From: Paenibacillus anaericanus
GTDB lineage: Bacteria > Bacillota > Bacilli > Paenibacillales > Paenibacillaceae
DNA: 64,000 nt
Reading direction: 5' to 3'
Assembly (NCBI RefSeq): GCF_003994475.1
Contig: NZ_RZNY01000011.1
Location: 124,001 to 188,000, forward strand
The translations under genes were made by a program, and so were the position numbers. Of the stretch, positions 17,149 through 25,578 are shown piece after piece. Below the pieces are notes generated by a model. The model had not been told where the DNA came from. It saw only the letters and a program-made list of their open reading frames with translations, and searched no databases. Positions within the stretch are counted from its first letter, which is position 1. Each line of letters begins with the position of its first letter.

Positions 17149-17170
17149 AAAGTTAAAGCGGTTTAACTTT
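17149..17170. promoter_or_regulatory. Candidate LacI-type operator 1
   Basis: Arms AAAGTTAAA and TTTAACTTT pair perfectly around four bases with a central CG, the usual LacI-family form. It matches the site before the chitosanase gene at 18 of 22 positions. It lies in the chitosanase 3' untranslated region, about 150 bases before the LacI gene, so a simple mRNA hairpin is an alternative. Confidence 0.5.
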
Positions 17171-17198
17171 AAGTCAATAAAAAAATGGATTTACAACT

Positions 17199-18107
17199 TT
17201 ATTGCATCTCCCAATTCGTCACTTTAACAATAGCTGCATCTGCACCTTTTAGATCGGTTTCACCTTGGCTGAGTAGAGTGCTCCACTGCTTAACACGATT
17301 CTTCCCATTTGGTGCTTGGTTGTAATCATTTGTATCCACAATCAATGTACGCTTCGCGTAGAAACTAGTCATAAAAGTCTTCTCATTTGTGCTAGTTCCG
17401 GATTTCTTTAGAAGTCCTTGAAGACTGTTGGAGTCCCCTGTTGCCCCATGATTCAAAGCTGCATCAACAAATGAGCCAATGGTTAAGGCAGTTTTAAATC
17501 CCCGTTGGTTTGCTTGCTGTACACTATATTTAATATAGACATTATAGAAGGTTTTCCACATTGCTTCTCTCCATGCTGGGTCGTTTTGCAGGGCGTTAAT
17601 TTTCTTGATGAAGGCACTATCACTGTCTTTGATGACCAAGATTGAACCACTCATGGAGCCATTAATACCAAGTCTCTTCAATGCTCCGCTAACTGATGGA
17701 TTAGTTGCTCCCTTTACCTTGTCGTATTCCTTGAATAGATCAGGTCCATCTGGTCCAGTATCATTTGCCCCACCAGTAGTTGCCCCAAATATACCGATAG
17801 TAAATCCACGTTTATCCGTTAGTTTCTCGCAATATCCATAATAATTAGTCCAATTAAGATCGTCCTGCTCCGGTTTGTTAACAAGCTTCATAATATTGTT
17901 CCATTGCTCACCATCAAGACCTGTATTATCTTTTAAAAATTTGAGTGTTGCCGGAGAAAAGTTGCTATCGGGATTCGTTGCTGCATAACTTTTTGATTGA
18001 AAAGGATTAGACAGAAGGCCAAATGAAATAGTAATTACAAAGCTTAGTAAGACCAACAAAGAAAACTTCAATCTCTTTGAACCTGAATTCTGTTTGGTGT
18101 TTAACAA
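17199..18107 (-). CDS. csn: Secreted chitosanase, GH46
   Basis: About 302 residues. A signal peptide (LKFSLLVLLSFVITISFGLL, ending SYAA near residue 43) precedes a GH46 domain closely resembling Bacillus subtilis Csn: YGYCEKLTDKRGFTIGIFG with the catalytic Glu in YGYCE, GATTGGANDTGPDGPDLF, ALKRLGINGSM and FYNVYIKYSVQQANQRGF. It hydrolyses beta-1,4 links in chitosan outside the cell. A GTG at 18116 lies only one base after AGGAGG, whereas TTG 18107 is nine bases away, so TTG is preferred. A LacI-like or CcpA-like site overlaps the leader. Confidence 0.93.
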   Translation of the reverse strand: MLNTKQNSGSKRLKFSLLVLLSFVITISFGLLSNPFQSKSYAATNPDSNFSPATLKFLKDNTGLDGEQWNNIMKLVNKPEQDDLNWTNYYGYCEKLTDKRGFTIGIFGATTGGANDTGPDGPDLFKEYDKVKGATNPSVSGALKRLGINGSMSGSILVIKDSDSAFIKKINALQNDPAWREAMWKTFYNVYIKYSVQQANQRGFKTALTIGSFVDAALNHGATGDSNSLQGLLKKSGTSTNEKTFMTSFYAKRTLIVDTNDYNQAPNGKNRVKQWSTLLSQGETDLKGADAAIVKVTNWEMQ

Positions 18108-18124
18108 ATTAATCACTCCTCCTA

Positions 18125-18146
18125 AAAGTATAAGCGCTTTAACATT
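18125..18146. promoter_or_regulatory. Candidate LacI-type operator 2 (or cre) before chitosanase
   Basis: Core ATAAGCGCTTTAACATT, sharing 18 of 22 bases with 17149-17170. It sits immediately upstream of the ribosome site, where a bound repressor would block transcription. It also resembles a weak CcpA cre site, so either regulator could act here. Confidence 0.5.
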
Positions 18147-18285
18147 TATGCAGCAGGTTTCCTCCCTTCATCATGTCTATTCTACATGCATGGTAATATT
18201 TCCTTTTTTTAGATGTTGTTATTTAAAAATATTTTTTTGATCCAGATATGCGAATTCGGGTGATGATGCTCTCTAAAAAAATAGA

Positions 18286-18320
18286 CTCCTATCATGGAAG
18301 AAAAAATCCTTTGATAGGAG
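18286..18320 (-). terminator. Terminator of the selD-mnmH operon
   Basis: Nine-base arms CTCCTATCA/TGATAGGAG with an internal stem and a T-run on the minus strand. Confidence 0.8.
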
Positions 18321-18339
18321 CTAATTAATAAAGATACTA

Positions 18340-19377
18340 CTACATACTCTGGCTGGACAGATAAGAGATTACGGCAGCTTCTGCTTCATCTAAGTTGTTT
18401 ACCGTGAAAGCAACCTTCTCGACTCCCTCATATTGATGGGAAGAATGGTTGTACCTTGGATCATAATAATACTCCAGTATCAGCTTCACAGCCTCAGCGA
18501 ACAAGTCCGCCTGCAAGCATCGTTCGATCTCTATTGCAACCGGTACGTGAATCCGAGATTTGATTGCCCGGAATGCAGTAATATATTGCTCCTTGTATTG
18601 TTCTGGTCGATAATCCTCGAGGATTTGCTGCACTCTAGACTCAAGCGGCATTTCAATCCAAATTTGCGTTCCCACTTCTTTCTGCTGAGTCATGAATGAC
18701 GGCATAACAACTTTTCCAATCCGTGAACTCTCAGCTTCAAATAGAACATAAGGAGAATGCTCCAGCTCGATCAAATGCTCAAGTAGAAGGCTATCAAAGG
18801 TTTTCTGATTGTTTGGCTTGAGTCCAATTTCTCCAAATATGGAGCCACGGTGCCCTGCCAACCCCTCCAAATCCATCACGGGATGACCTAATCTCTTCAG
18901 GCGATGAAGAAGGTTTGTTTTACCAGTTCCTGTATATCCATGAAAAACATAAGACTTTGGCTTGAAATTGTAGGAATCCAGGTTGTCCAATACCCATTTG
19001 CGGTATGCCTTGTAACCACCAACCAGCCGGTAGGCGTGAATATCCATCAAGGAAAGTACGGTTGCTGAAGTACGGCTTCGCATCCCTCCCCTCCAACAGA
19101 ATACGACCTTGTCTCCTGGTAACGCTCCAAACTCTTTAATAAAAGCTGGTAGTTTGGCGGATACAATCTCCAACCCCCGGTCTTTCGCAGCCTGCACACT
19201 GGTCTGCTTATATAGCGTACCAACTTCTGCCCGTTCCTGATCATCGAATAAAGGTATATTCAGACTGCCAGGCAGCGTTGAGTCATCATATTCGGAAGGT
19301 GAACGGACATCAACAATTGTCAGCTCTTTACTGTCCTTTAGCATTCTTAGCTCTTCTATAGTAATATCCTGAAACAA
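18340..19377 (-). CDS. mnmH: tRNA 2-selenouridine synthase
   Basis: 345 residues. Residues 1-135 are a rhodanese domain with catalytic Cys94 (VVFCWRGGMRS); residues 140-340 form a P-loop domain with GYTGTGKT at 147-154. This two-domain layout defines MnmH (SelU/YbbB), which geranylates and then selenates 2-thiouridine at the wobble position of Lys, Glu and Gln tRNAs, using selenophosphate. It starts at TTG with GAGGAG seven bases upstream, 60 bases after selD, whose product supplies the selenium donor. Confidence 0.96.
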   Translation of the reverse strand: MFQDITIEELRMLKDSKELTIVDVRSPSEYDDSTLPGSLNIPLFDDQERAEVGTLYKQTSVQAAKDRGLEIVSAKLPAFIKEFGALPGDKVVFCWRGGMRSRTSATVLSLMDIHAYRLVGGYKAYRKWVLDNLDSYNFKPKSYVFHGYTGTGKTNLLHRLKRLGHPVMDLEGLAGHRGSIFGEIGLKPNNQKTFDSLLLEHLIELEHSPYVLFEAESSRIGKVVMPSFMTQQKEVGTQIWIEMPLESRVQQILEDYRPEQYKEQYITAFRAIKSRIHVPVAIEIERCLQADLFAEAVKLILEYYYDPRYNHSSHQYEGVEKVAFTVNNLDEAEAAVISYLSSQSM

Positions 19378-19437
19378 AGCTTTCTCTCCTCTAGTTCTGT
19401 ACAGCGGCGAATAGAAGTCCTCTGATGCAGATTCAAT

Positions 19438-20499
19438 TTATACTTGCTTCGCGGTCACTGTGATCTGCCCAGGATGATCCTTCGTTACTTCACCAATCAT
19501 GGCGGCTTCTACACCGGCATCTCGAAGTTCCGCTAGTAATTTATCGCTTTGCTCTTCGGCAACAGAGATTAACAATCCGCCTGATGTTACTGCATCACAT
19601 AGGATGTAACGGCTGATCTGATCCATATGCTCAGGATAAAGGATACTTCCCTCCAAATGAGCAAAGTTATTCTTAGTCCCTCCAGGCACAAAACCTTCTT
19701 CAGCTAGTTCCCTTACTCTAGGTAGTAAAGGTACAGCGTCCTGATGAATTATTAGACCCAATCCGCTTCCTTTTGCCATTTCTGAAGCATGGCCGAGCAG
19801 ACCAAATCCAGTTACGTCCGTACAAGCATGGACATCATAAGGTTCCATAATTTCAGCAGCCGTTTTATTAAGCGTAGACATGACCTGAATAAGACGTGTT
19901 GTTTCGTCTGCAGATAATTGATCCTTCTTAATAGAAGTAGTTAAGATACCCACACCGATAGGTTTGGTCAAAATGAGCTTGTCTCCCACGCGGGCTGCTG
20001 CATTCGTTCTAACTTTGTCCGGGTGGATAAGTCCTGTAACAGATAAGCCAAATTTCGGCTCTTTATCGTCGATAGAGTGACCGCCTACAAGCGTAGCTCC
20101 TGCTTCCTGTACTTTATCTGCTGCACCACGCAAAATATCCGTGAGAACACTTTTATCAAGAACTGAGATCGGAAAAGCTACAATATTAAGTACCGTAAGC
20201 GGCTTGCCTCCCATGGCATAGATATCACTTAGAGCATTGGCAGCTGCAATCTGTCCAAATGAATAAGGGTCGTCTACAATCGGCGTGAAGAAATCTAGAG
20301 TTTGCACTAAAGCTAGCTCATCATTTAAGCGGTATACACCCGCATCGTCACTAGTATCTGTTCCTACTAACAAATTGGGATTTGGTACAGTAGGTGGGAG
20401 ACTACGTAGAACCTGACTAAGATCGGCAGGACCTATTTTGCAGCCGCAACCTCCTTTGGAAGATAATGAAGTCAATTTTATTGTTTCAGATTGTGACAT
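19438..20499 (-). CDS. selD: Selenide, water dikinase (Cys form)
   Basis: 353 residues. The active-site loop is GGCGCKIGP with Cys18 at the Cys/Sec position and Lys21. Other AIR-synthase-like motifs are TLDFFTPIVDDPYSFGQIAAANALSD, LVGGHSIDD and DVTGFGLLGHASEMA. It makes selenophosphate from selenide and ATP. Only mnmH lies beside it and no selA or selB is in the window, so its role here is probably tRNA selenouridine rather than selenocysteine (inference). Confidence 0.97.
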   Translation of the reverse strand: MSQSETIKLTSLSSKGGCGCKIGPADLSQVLRSLPPTVPNPNLLVGTDTSDDAGVYRLNDELALVQTLDFFTPIVDDPYSFGQIAAANALSDIYAMGGKPLTVLNIVAFPISVLDKSVLTDILRGAADKVQEAGATLVGGHSIDDKEPKFGLSVTGLIHPDKVRTNAAARVGDKLILTKPIGVGILTTSIKKDQLSADETTRLIQVMSTLNKTAAEIMEPYDVHACTDVTGFGLLGHASEMAKGSGLGLIIHQDAVPLLPRVRELAEEGFVPGGTKNNFAHLEGSILYPEHMDQISRYILCDAVTSGGLLISVAEEQSDKLLAELRDAGVEAAMIGEVTKDHPGQITVTAKQV

Positions 20500-20622
20500 A
20501 TTGGATGTTCCAGCTCCTTTAGTGATATAAAACTACTTATTTAATCTTACACGATGCAATTATTATTGTACAAAATAAAATAGCTCTATACCGTATCGCA
20601 TATATCAAGGGTTAAAGAAAAG

Positions 20623-20644
20623 CAGCCGAGAATAATCTCGGCTG
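20623..20644 (-). terminator. Terminator of the ars operon
   Basis: Perfect 9-bp stem CAGCCGAGA/TCTCGGCTG, 4-base loop, T-rich on the minus strand. Confidence 0.85.
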
Positions 20645-20654
20645 TCTCTCATTG

Positions 20655-21074
20655 TTATTCGCCTGTCTCCGCAAATTGTCTTATCCGCTCACCAACCTGG
20701 TCACGGACTCTTTGGAACACGGCCCATTTTTGTTCATCAGTTCCTTGAGCTTTAGCAGGGTCATCAAACCCCCAATGTTCACGCTGCACATGCGGAGGTG
20801 TCATTGGACAACGATCGGCTGCATCACCGCATAATGTAACTACTAAATCTGCACGGTTAAGTAGTTCTGGATCAATAATATCTGACGTTTGACCTGAAAT
20901 ATCAATATCTACCTCATTCATCGCCCTAACGGCATTTGGGTTAAGTCCATGCGCTTCTATGCCTGCGCTGTATACATCCCAGTTGTCCCCCAAGTATCTT
21001 TTGGCCCAACCTTCTGCTATTTGACTTCGACAAGAATTCCCGGTACACAAGAAATATATCGTCTTCTTCTGCAT
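20655..21074 (-). CDS. arsC: Arsenate reductase, thioredoxin-coupled
   Basis: 139 residues of the low-molecular-weight phosphatase fold. The P-loop is CTGNSCR (Cys10 nucleophile, Cys15), and the redox pair is Cys82 and Cys89 in [10 protein letters not shown], as in the Staphylococcus pI258/Bacillus ArsC class that is recycled by thioredoxin. [13 protein letters not shown] is also typical. It reduces arsenate to arsenite, which the Acr3 pump encoded 20 bases upstream exports. Confidence 0.97.
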   Translation of the reverse strand: MQKKTIYFLCTGNSCRSQIAEGWAKRYLGDNWDVYSAGIEAHGLNPNAVRAMNEVDIDISGQTSDIIDPELLNRADLVVTLCGDAADRCPMTPPHVQREHWGFDDPAKAQGTDEQKWAVFQRVRDQVGERIRQFAETGE

Positions 21075-21094
21075 AATATTATCGTTCGACTCCT

Positions 21095-22156
21095 TTATGG
21101 TTTTATAAGTGAAGGGTCAAAATACTTGCGTTTTATCCAAAGCGCTACGTTAACTAGAGCGATTAATACGGGAACCTCCACTAAAGGTCCAATGACAGCA
21201 GCAAATGCAACGCCAGAATCTAGTCCAAACACGCCGATCGCGACTGCAATTGCGAGTTCAAAGTTATTACTTGCTGCCGTAAATGACAACGAAGATGCTA
21301 CAGGATAAGACGTGCCTGATCTTTTAGACATATAAAAAGATAGTAGGAACATGACAACAAAATAGATGATCATCGGAATCGCAATCCGAACAACATCAAG
21401 TGGCAAGGATACAATCAGACCCGCTTTAAGTGAGAACATTAAGATAATCGTAAACAATAAGGCAATAAGCGCTAATGGGCTGATCTTTGGAATAAATACT
21501 TGTTCATACCAGTCTGCACCTTTCAACTTGATCCCTACTACCCTTGATAGCAATCCGGCCATAAAAGGAACTCCTAAGTAAATGAATACACTTTCGGCAA
21601 TTTGCCCCATCGAAATATTCACTTCAGCACCTTGAACTCCGAACCAATCAGGTAATACGGTAATAAACACATACGTGAACACCGAGTAGAACACAATCTG
21701 AAAGATGGAGTTGAAAGCGACGAGACCTGCTGTATATTCAGGATCTCCTTTGGCCAAATCACTCCATACCAACACCATCGCAATACATCGTGCGAGACCG
21801 ATCATGATCAATCCGATCATATACTCCGGCATGTCACTCAAGAAGAGGATCGCCAACAAGAACATTAGAATTGGACCGATAATCCAGTTTTGTACCAACG
21901 ATAGCAGCAATACCTTCCAATCCTTGAATACCCGCCCGAGCTTCTCATATTTCACCTTAGCTAGCGGTGGGTACATCATGACGATTAGACCGATGGCAAT
22001 GGGAATGGAGGTTGTTCCTACCTGCATTTGGGACAATACTTCTGAGAAATTAGGTATTATCGCTCCGAGAAGTAAGCCAACCGCCATCGCACCAAAGATC
22101 CAAATGGTCAAGTATCGATCGAGGAATGACATTTTTTTTGAAGCTCCTTGGGCCAT
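21095..22156 (-). CDS. acr3: Arsenite efflux permease, Acr3 family
   Basis: 353 residues and ten membrane helices. The signature [19 protein letters not shown] carries the conserved Cys of Acr3 pumps; [22 protein letters not shown] is also family-typical. It exports arsenite with the proton gradient. The ATG at 22156 follows AAGGAG by ten bases, making the longer upstream frame unlikely. It lies between arsR and arsC in one operon. Often also named arsB, although it is unrelated to the ArsB family. Confidence 0.95.
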   Translation of the reverse strand: MAQGASKKMSFLDRYLTIWIFGAMAVGLLLGAIIPNFSEVLSQMQVGTTSIPIAIGLIVMMYPPLAKVKYEKLGRVFKDWKVLLLSLVQNWIIGPILMFLLAILFLSDMPEYMIGLIMIGLARCIAMVLVWSDLAKGDPEYTAGLVAFNSIFQIVFYSVFTYVFITVLPDWFGVQGAEVNISMGQIAESVFIYLGVPFMAGLLSRVVGIKLKGADWYEQVFIPKISPLALIALLFTIILMFSLKAGLIVSLPLDVVRIAIPMIIYFVVMFLLSFYMSKRSGTSYPVASSLSFTAASNNFELAIAVAIGVFGLDSGVAFAAVIGPLVEVPVLIALVNVALWIKRKYFDPSLIKP

Positions 22157-22271
22157 CACATGTATCTCCTTTTTAAACTTATTACTTCCTACAACAACAT
22201 TATACATGTGTCATCATATAAGTAAATAATAATATGTTTATATGTTATACATAACTTTATAATCAAAGTTA

Positions 22272-22598
22272 TCAATCACAGACTGAAGCCGACAACTGTT
22301 CATCTAGCAAACTAATTTTTGATGCTTGTGAAGGAACATGGATCAGAATGTCTTTGACATAGGGTTTATCCTCAATCGTTAAAGAATAATAAGTCCACTT
22401 TCCTTTACATACTTCCTTCACTAAGCCTCCTGCTTTCATCTTTCGTAAATGTTGACTGATGCTTGGTTGCGACATTTGCATCATATCTACGATATTACAA
22501 ACACATAATTCCTTTTCCTTCAACAGGCCTAGAATCGTAAGTCTAGACTTATCCCCTAGCAATTTGAATGTTTCCGCCATCGTATCTATCGTATCCAT
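22272..22598 (-). CDS. arsR: Arsenical-responsive repressor
   Basis: 108 residues, winged helix. The As(III) site ELCVCNIVDMM (Cys32, Cys34) lies on the first helix before the recognition motif SQPSISQHLRKMKAGGLV. A further Cys is near the C-terminus (SVCD). Arsenite binding releases it from the ars promoter. It is the first gene of arsR-acr3-arsC; the 115-base gap before acr3 is AT-rich and may hold a second binding site. Confidence 0.95.
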   Translation of the reverse strand: MDTIDTMAETFKLLGDKSRLTILGLLKEKELCVCNIVDMMQMSQPSISQHLRKMKAGGLVKEVCKGKWTYYSLTIEDKPYVKDILIHVPSQASKISLLDEQLSASVCD

Positions 22599-22640
22599 GA
22601 ATGTCCTCCTCCATTAATGATGAGTTCAAAGTCACATGCT

Positions 22641-22669
22641 TATATAATTGTATTATAATATGTAATCAA
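22641..22669 (-). promoter_or_regulatory. Promoter of the ars operon
   Basis: On the minus strand, -35 TTGATT and -10 TATATA with 17-base spacing, about 45 bases before arsR. The AT-rich dyad-like sequence between them is a plausible ArsR site. Confidence 0.65.
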
Positions 22670-22679
22670 TTATAAGTCT

Positions 22680-24080
22680 TTATTGAGTACTTTCCTCAAG
22701 TGTTAACCAGTTTTTCAATAGTGAATCGTCCTGTAAATCTAATTCGAATTTAAGAAAAGAAACAAACTCTTTCGTGTCTACTTCTTTGAATTTGTAGAGA
22801 CTATAATAATCCTGTAAAAATAGTTCCGCTTGCTCCACACCCCCATGTTGTTTGAAGATCTCCCATAAACGATAAGCAGACTGATAGTAGATATAATAAC
22901 TCCGTGTATCTGAAGGGTATTGATTAAGTGGTAAATTAGAATGATATGGTTCCATATTTGCGAGTAAAGAGAGTTTTAACTCGTTACCTTCCTCTTTTGA
23001 TTGGAACAAAGCTGTAGCAAAGGTTGTTATCCCTTCATCAAGCCATGCATCATAGTAAGGATCATTATTTATAATCCCATAAAACCATTGATGAGCAATT
23101 TCATGTACGACCGTTCTGTTCAACTGAACTAGTGGTGAGCTTACGGTAACGACCCCAGGGTACTCCATTCCTTGATACTCCCCGGTATCATTTACTATGA
23201 TATCTAACTGTTTGTAAGGATATGGACCTAAATTTTTTTGAAAATATGTAAGAGCCTTCTCTGCTAATAAAGCTACATTTCTGGCTTCAGTCTTACTTTC
23301 AAAACCAAAGACACGGATTTCAGTATTGCGAACTTGCATACTACTTACTATAGGTTCTTTTAAAATACCAATAAAAACTTCCTTCACATTTTCAATGTAG
23401 ATAGAATCCTTATTCTTACTAGGAAAAGTATCGTTTTGATAAGAGCTAACAAACGTAAAGTTATCGGGTATTTCATAATTCAACTTAAAATTACTGTGTG
23501 TTGTATGATAGGTTTCTCCGGCATTCGGTATATATTCTTCTTTATTCCAGCCATTACGGTATGTTGGAACCATGGGATACCATTGTGCTAGATAATAATT
23601 ATTTTTATATGTAGTAAATCTCCATCCTTTTTCGGGCATAGTGAATCTATACTCCACTTCAACATCGGTCTGTCCATTCGGGAGTATTGGTTCATTTAAG
23701 GGTATTGCCAATGTATCTCCTATTAATGAGTGCTTAACCGAGACATCATTAAGTTTCACAGAGTCAATTTCAACCGTAGCAGGCTTTTCTAATAGTGGGG
23801 ACGATTCCTTTGTAAACATATTTGGTATAAAGTATAGCTGTACTTCTGACCAGTCTTCTTCCGATGTATTCGTTATATTAATGTTGGCTTGGACCGTAAT
23901 GTTTCCTGCCTCATCCATCTTCAAATCGATAGTATATTCACTTTTTGTTCCTGCTGACTTTCCCATAGCTTTATAATCTGTTAAGTCTTTCTTTACAACA
24001 ATCACATCAACACTTTTATCATCTGGCTTTTTTATCATCCAAGAACATAAATATATGATGAGCACAATGAATACGATCAT
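22680..24080 (-). CDS. Membrane-anchored M1-family metallopeptidase
   Basis: 466 residues. One N-terminal membrane helix (IVFIVLIIYLCSW) is followed by a beta-rich region and the zinc site HEIAHQW ... DEGITTF near residues 327-350 (HExxH and downstream Glu, gluzincin type). It is a putative cell-surface aminopeptidase of the M1 class, shorter than classical ones. The best ribosome site, AGGAGG, lies 28 bases before the ATG, and the frame is open between them without ATG, GTG or TTG, so an unusual start codon around 24105 is possible. Confidence 0.85.
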   Translation of the reverse strand: MIVFIVLIIYLCSWMIKKPDDKSVDVIVVKKDLTDYKAMGKSAGTKSEYTIDLKMDEAGNITVQANINITNTSEEDWSEVQLYFIPNMFTKESSPLLEKPATVEIDSVKLNDVSVKHSLIGDTLAIPLNEPILPNGQTDVEVEYRFTMPEKGWRFTTYKNNYYLAQWYPMVPTYRNGWNKEEYIPNAGETYHTTHSNFKLNYEIPDNFTFVSSYQNDTFPSKNKDSIYIENVKEVFIGILKEPIVSSMQVRNTEIRVFGFESKTEARNVALLAEKALTYFQKNLGPYPYKQLDIIVNDTGEYQGMEYPGVVTVSSPLVQLNRTVVHEIAHQWFYGIINNDPYYDAWLDEGITTFATALFQSKEEGNELKLSLLANMEPYHSNLPLNQYPSDTRSYYIYYQSAYRLWEIFKQHGGVEQAELFLQDYYSLYKFKEVDTKEFVSFLKFELDLQDDSLLKNWLTLEESTQ

Positions 24081-24225
24081 TAGTTTCTTCCATATACTGA
24101 TACTAAGCCCTCCTTCATCTAGAAATTACCTAATAATTTCAAATATTCAATCTAGTATTTAAACGCTTCTTGGATAGATTAGTTTACTTTGAACATACCT
24201 ATCCTCTTAGGAAAAACTAAATGCT

Positions 24226-24254
24226 TTGAATAAGTAATTTGGGTTTGCTATAAT
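24226..24254 (+). promoter_or_regulatory. Promoter of fabV
   Basis: -35 TTGAAT, 17 bases, -10 TATAAT, about 50 bases before the start codon. Confidence 0.7.
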
Positions 24255-24303
24255 TCACTAGAGGTCTTTAAAACTTTAAATACATAATAAAGGGGAATTC
24301 TAT

Positions 24304-25494
24304 ATGATAATACAGCCAAAAACACGCGGCTTTATATGCACAACAGCTCATCCTGCGGGATGTGCTAAGCAAGTAGAGAGTCAAATTGAATATGTAAAAG
24401 CTCAGAAAAAAATCGACGGACCAGCAAATGTTCTTGTGATCGGGGCTTCTACTGGTTATGGTCTCGCATCTCGGATTACTGCTGCATTTGGTGCAGGAGC
24501 AAATACGATCGGGGTATTCTTTGACAAGGCGGCAGAAGGTCAACGTACTGCATCTGCTGGATGGTATAATTCAGCTGCTCTTGAACAAAAGGCTGCTGAA
24601 ACTGGTTTGAAATCACACAGTATTGTTGGCGATGCTTTCTCAGATGCCATCAAAGAAAAAACGATAGAATTAATCAAAGCTGAGTATGGCACGATAGATC
24701 TAGTTGTATACAGTGTAGCTTCTCCTCGTCGTACTCATCCGGTAACAGGAGAAACCTTCTCTTCTGTCATTAAGCCAGTTGAGACTGCTTATTCGAATAA
24801 AACATTGAACTTCCACACCGGCGAGGTTTCATTAACCACGATCGAGCCTGCTACAGAAGAAGAAGTTCGCCAAACGATCGCCGTTATGGGCGGTGAGGAT
24901 TGGAGAATGTGGATGGATCAGCTTCTGGAAGCTGGAGTGCTTGCGGACGGTGCCACTACTGTCGCATACTCCTACATTGGACCAGAGATCACACACCCGA
25001 TTTATCGTGAAGGTACCATTGGTAAAGCGAAGAATGATCTTGAGCAAACTGCCAATAAACTGAACGACTTGCTTGCTTCGAAGAACGGACGAGCGTTTGT
25101 ATCGGTTAATAAGGCTCTAGTTACCCAATCCAGCTCAGCTATTCCTGTAGTACCACTATATATCTCAGCACTTTACAAAGTGATGAAAGAAAAAGGACTA
25201 CATGAAAATTGCATCCAGCAAATGTACCGCCTCTTCTCCGAACATCTGTATGGCAATAACCCTGCTACGGCTGAAAGTAGTAGCTTGATCCGTGTTGACG
25301 ACTGGGAAATGCGTGAAGACGTTCAAACTGAGGTCATGAAGCGGTGGGATGAACTTCAGTCAGACAATGTTCTTGACTTGGCTGATCTTGAAGGTTACCG
25401 TCAAGACTTCTTCCAACTCTTTGGCTTCCATACCGACGGTGTAGATTTTGATGCAAATATTGACCCTTCAGTCGATATTCCGAATTTAGTATAA
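24304..25494 (+). CDS. fabV: trans-2-enoyl-ACP reductase (NADH)
   Basis: 396 residues. Opens IIQPKTRGFICTTAHPAGC, then a dinucleotide fold VLVIGASTGYGLASRI, and the active site Y-x8-K motif in YSYIGPEITHPIYREGTIGKAK (split across residues about 224-245). FabV completes each elongation cycle of fatty acid synthesis and is insensitive to triclosan in studied species. AAAGGGG precedes the ATG. Its own promoter and a shared downstream terminator make it monocistronic. Confidence 0.97.
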   Translation: MIIQPKTRGFICTTAHPAGCAKQVESQIEYVKAQKKIDGPANVLVIGASTGYGLASRITAAFGAGANTIGVFFDKAAEGQRTASAGWYNSAALEQKAAETGLKSHSIVGDAFSDAIKEKTIELIKAEYGTIDLVVYSVASPRRTHPVTGETFSSVIKPVETAYSNKTLNFHTGEVSLTTIEPATEEEVRQTIAVMGGEDWRMWMDQLLEAGVLADGATTVAYSYIGPEITHPIYREGTIGKAKNDLEQTANKLNDLLASKNGRAFVSVNKALVTQSSSAIPVVPLYISALYKVMKEKGLHENCIQQMYRLFSEHLYGNNPATAESSSLIRVDDWEMREDVQTEVMKRWDELQSDNVLDLADLEGYRQDFFQLFGFHTDGVDFDANIDPSVDIPNLV

Positions 25495-25523
25495 GTTACT
25501 ACACATCATTTAATGAATATACA

Positions 25524-25561
25524 AAAAACAGCCAATCTCTTTTGCGAGACTGGCTGTTTTT
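25524..25561. terminator. Bidirectional terminator between fabV and thrS
   Basis: 16-base arms starting AAAAACAGCCA with one mismatch; A-run and T-run on either side serve both converging genes. Confidence 0.9.
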
Positions 25562-25578
25562 GAGTTGTCGATATGAGC

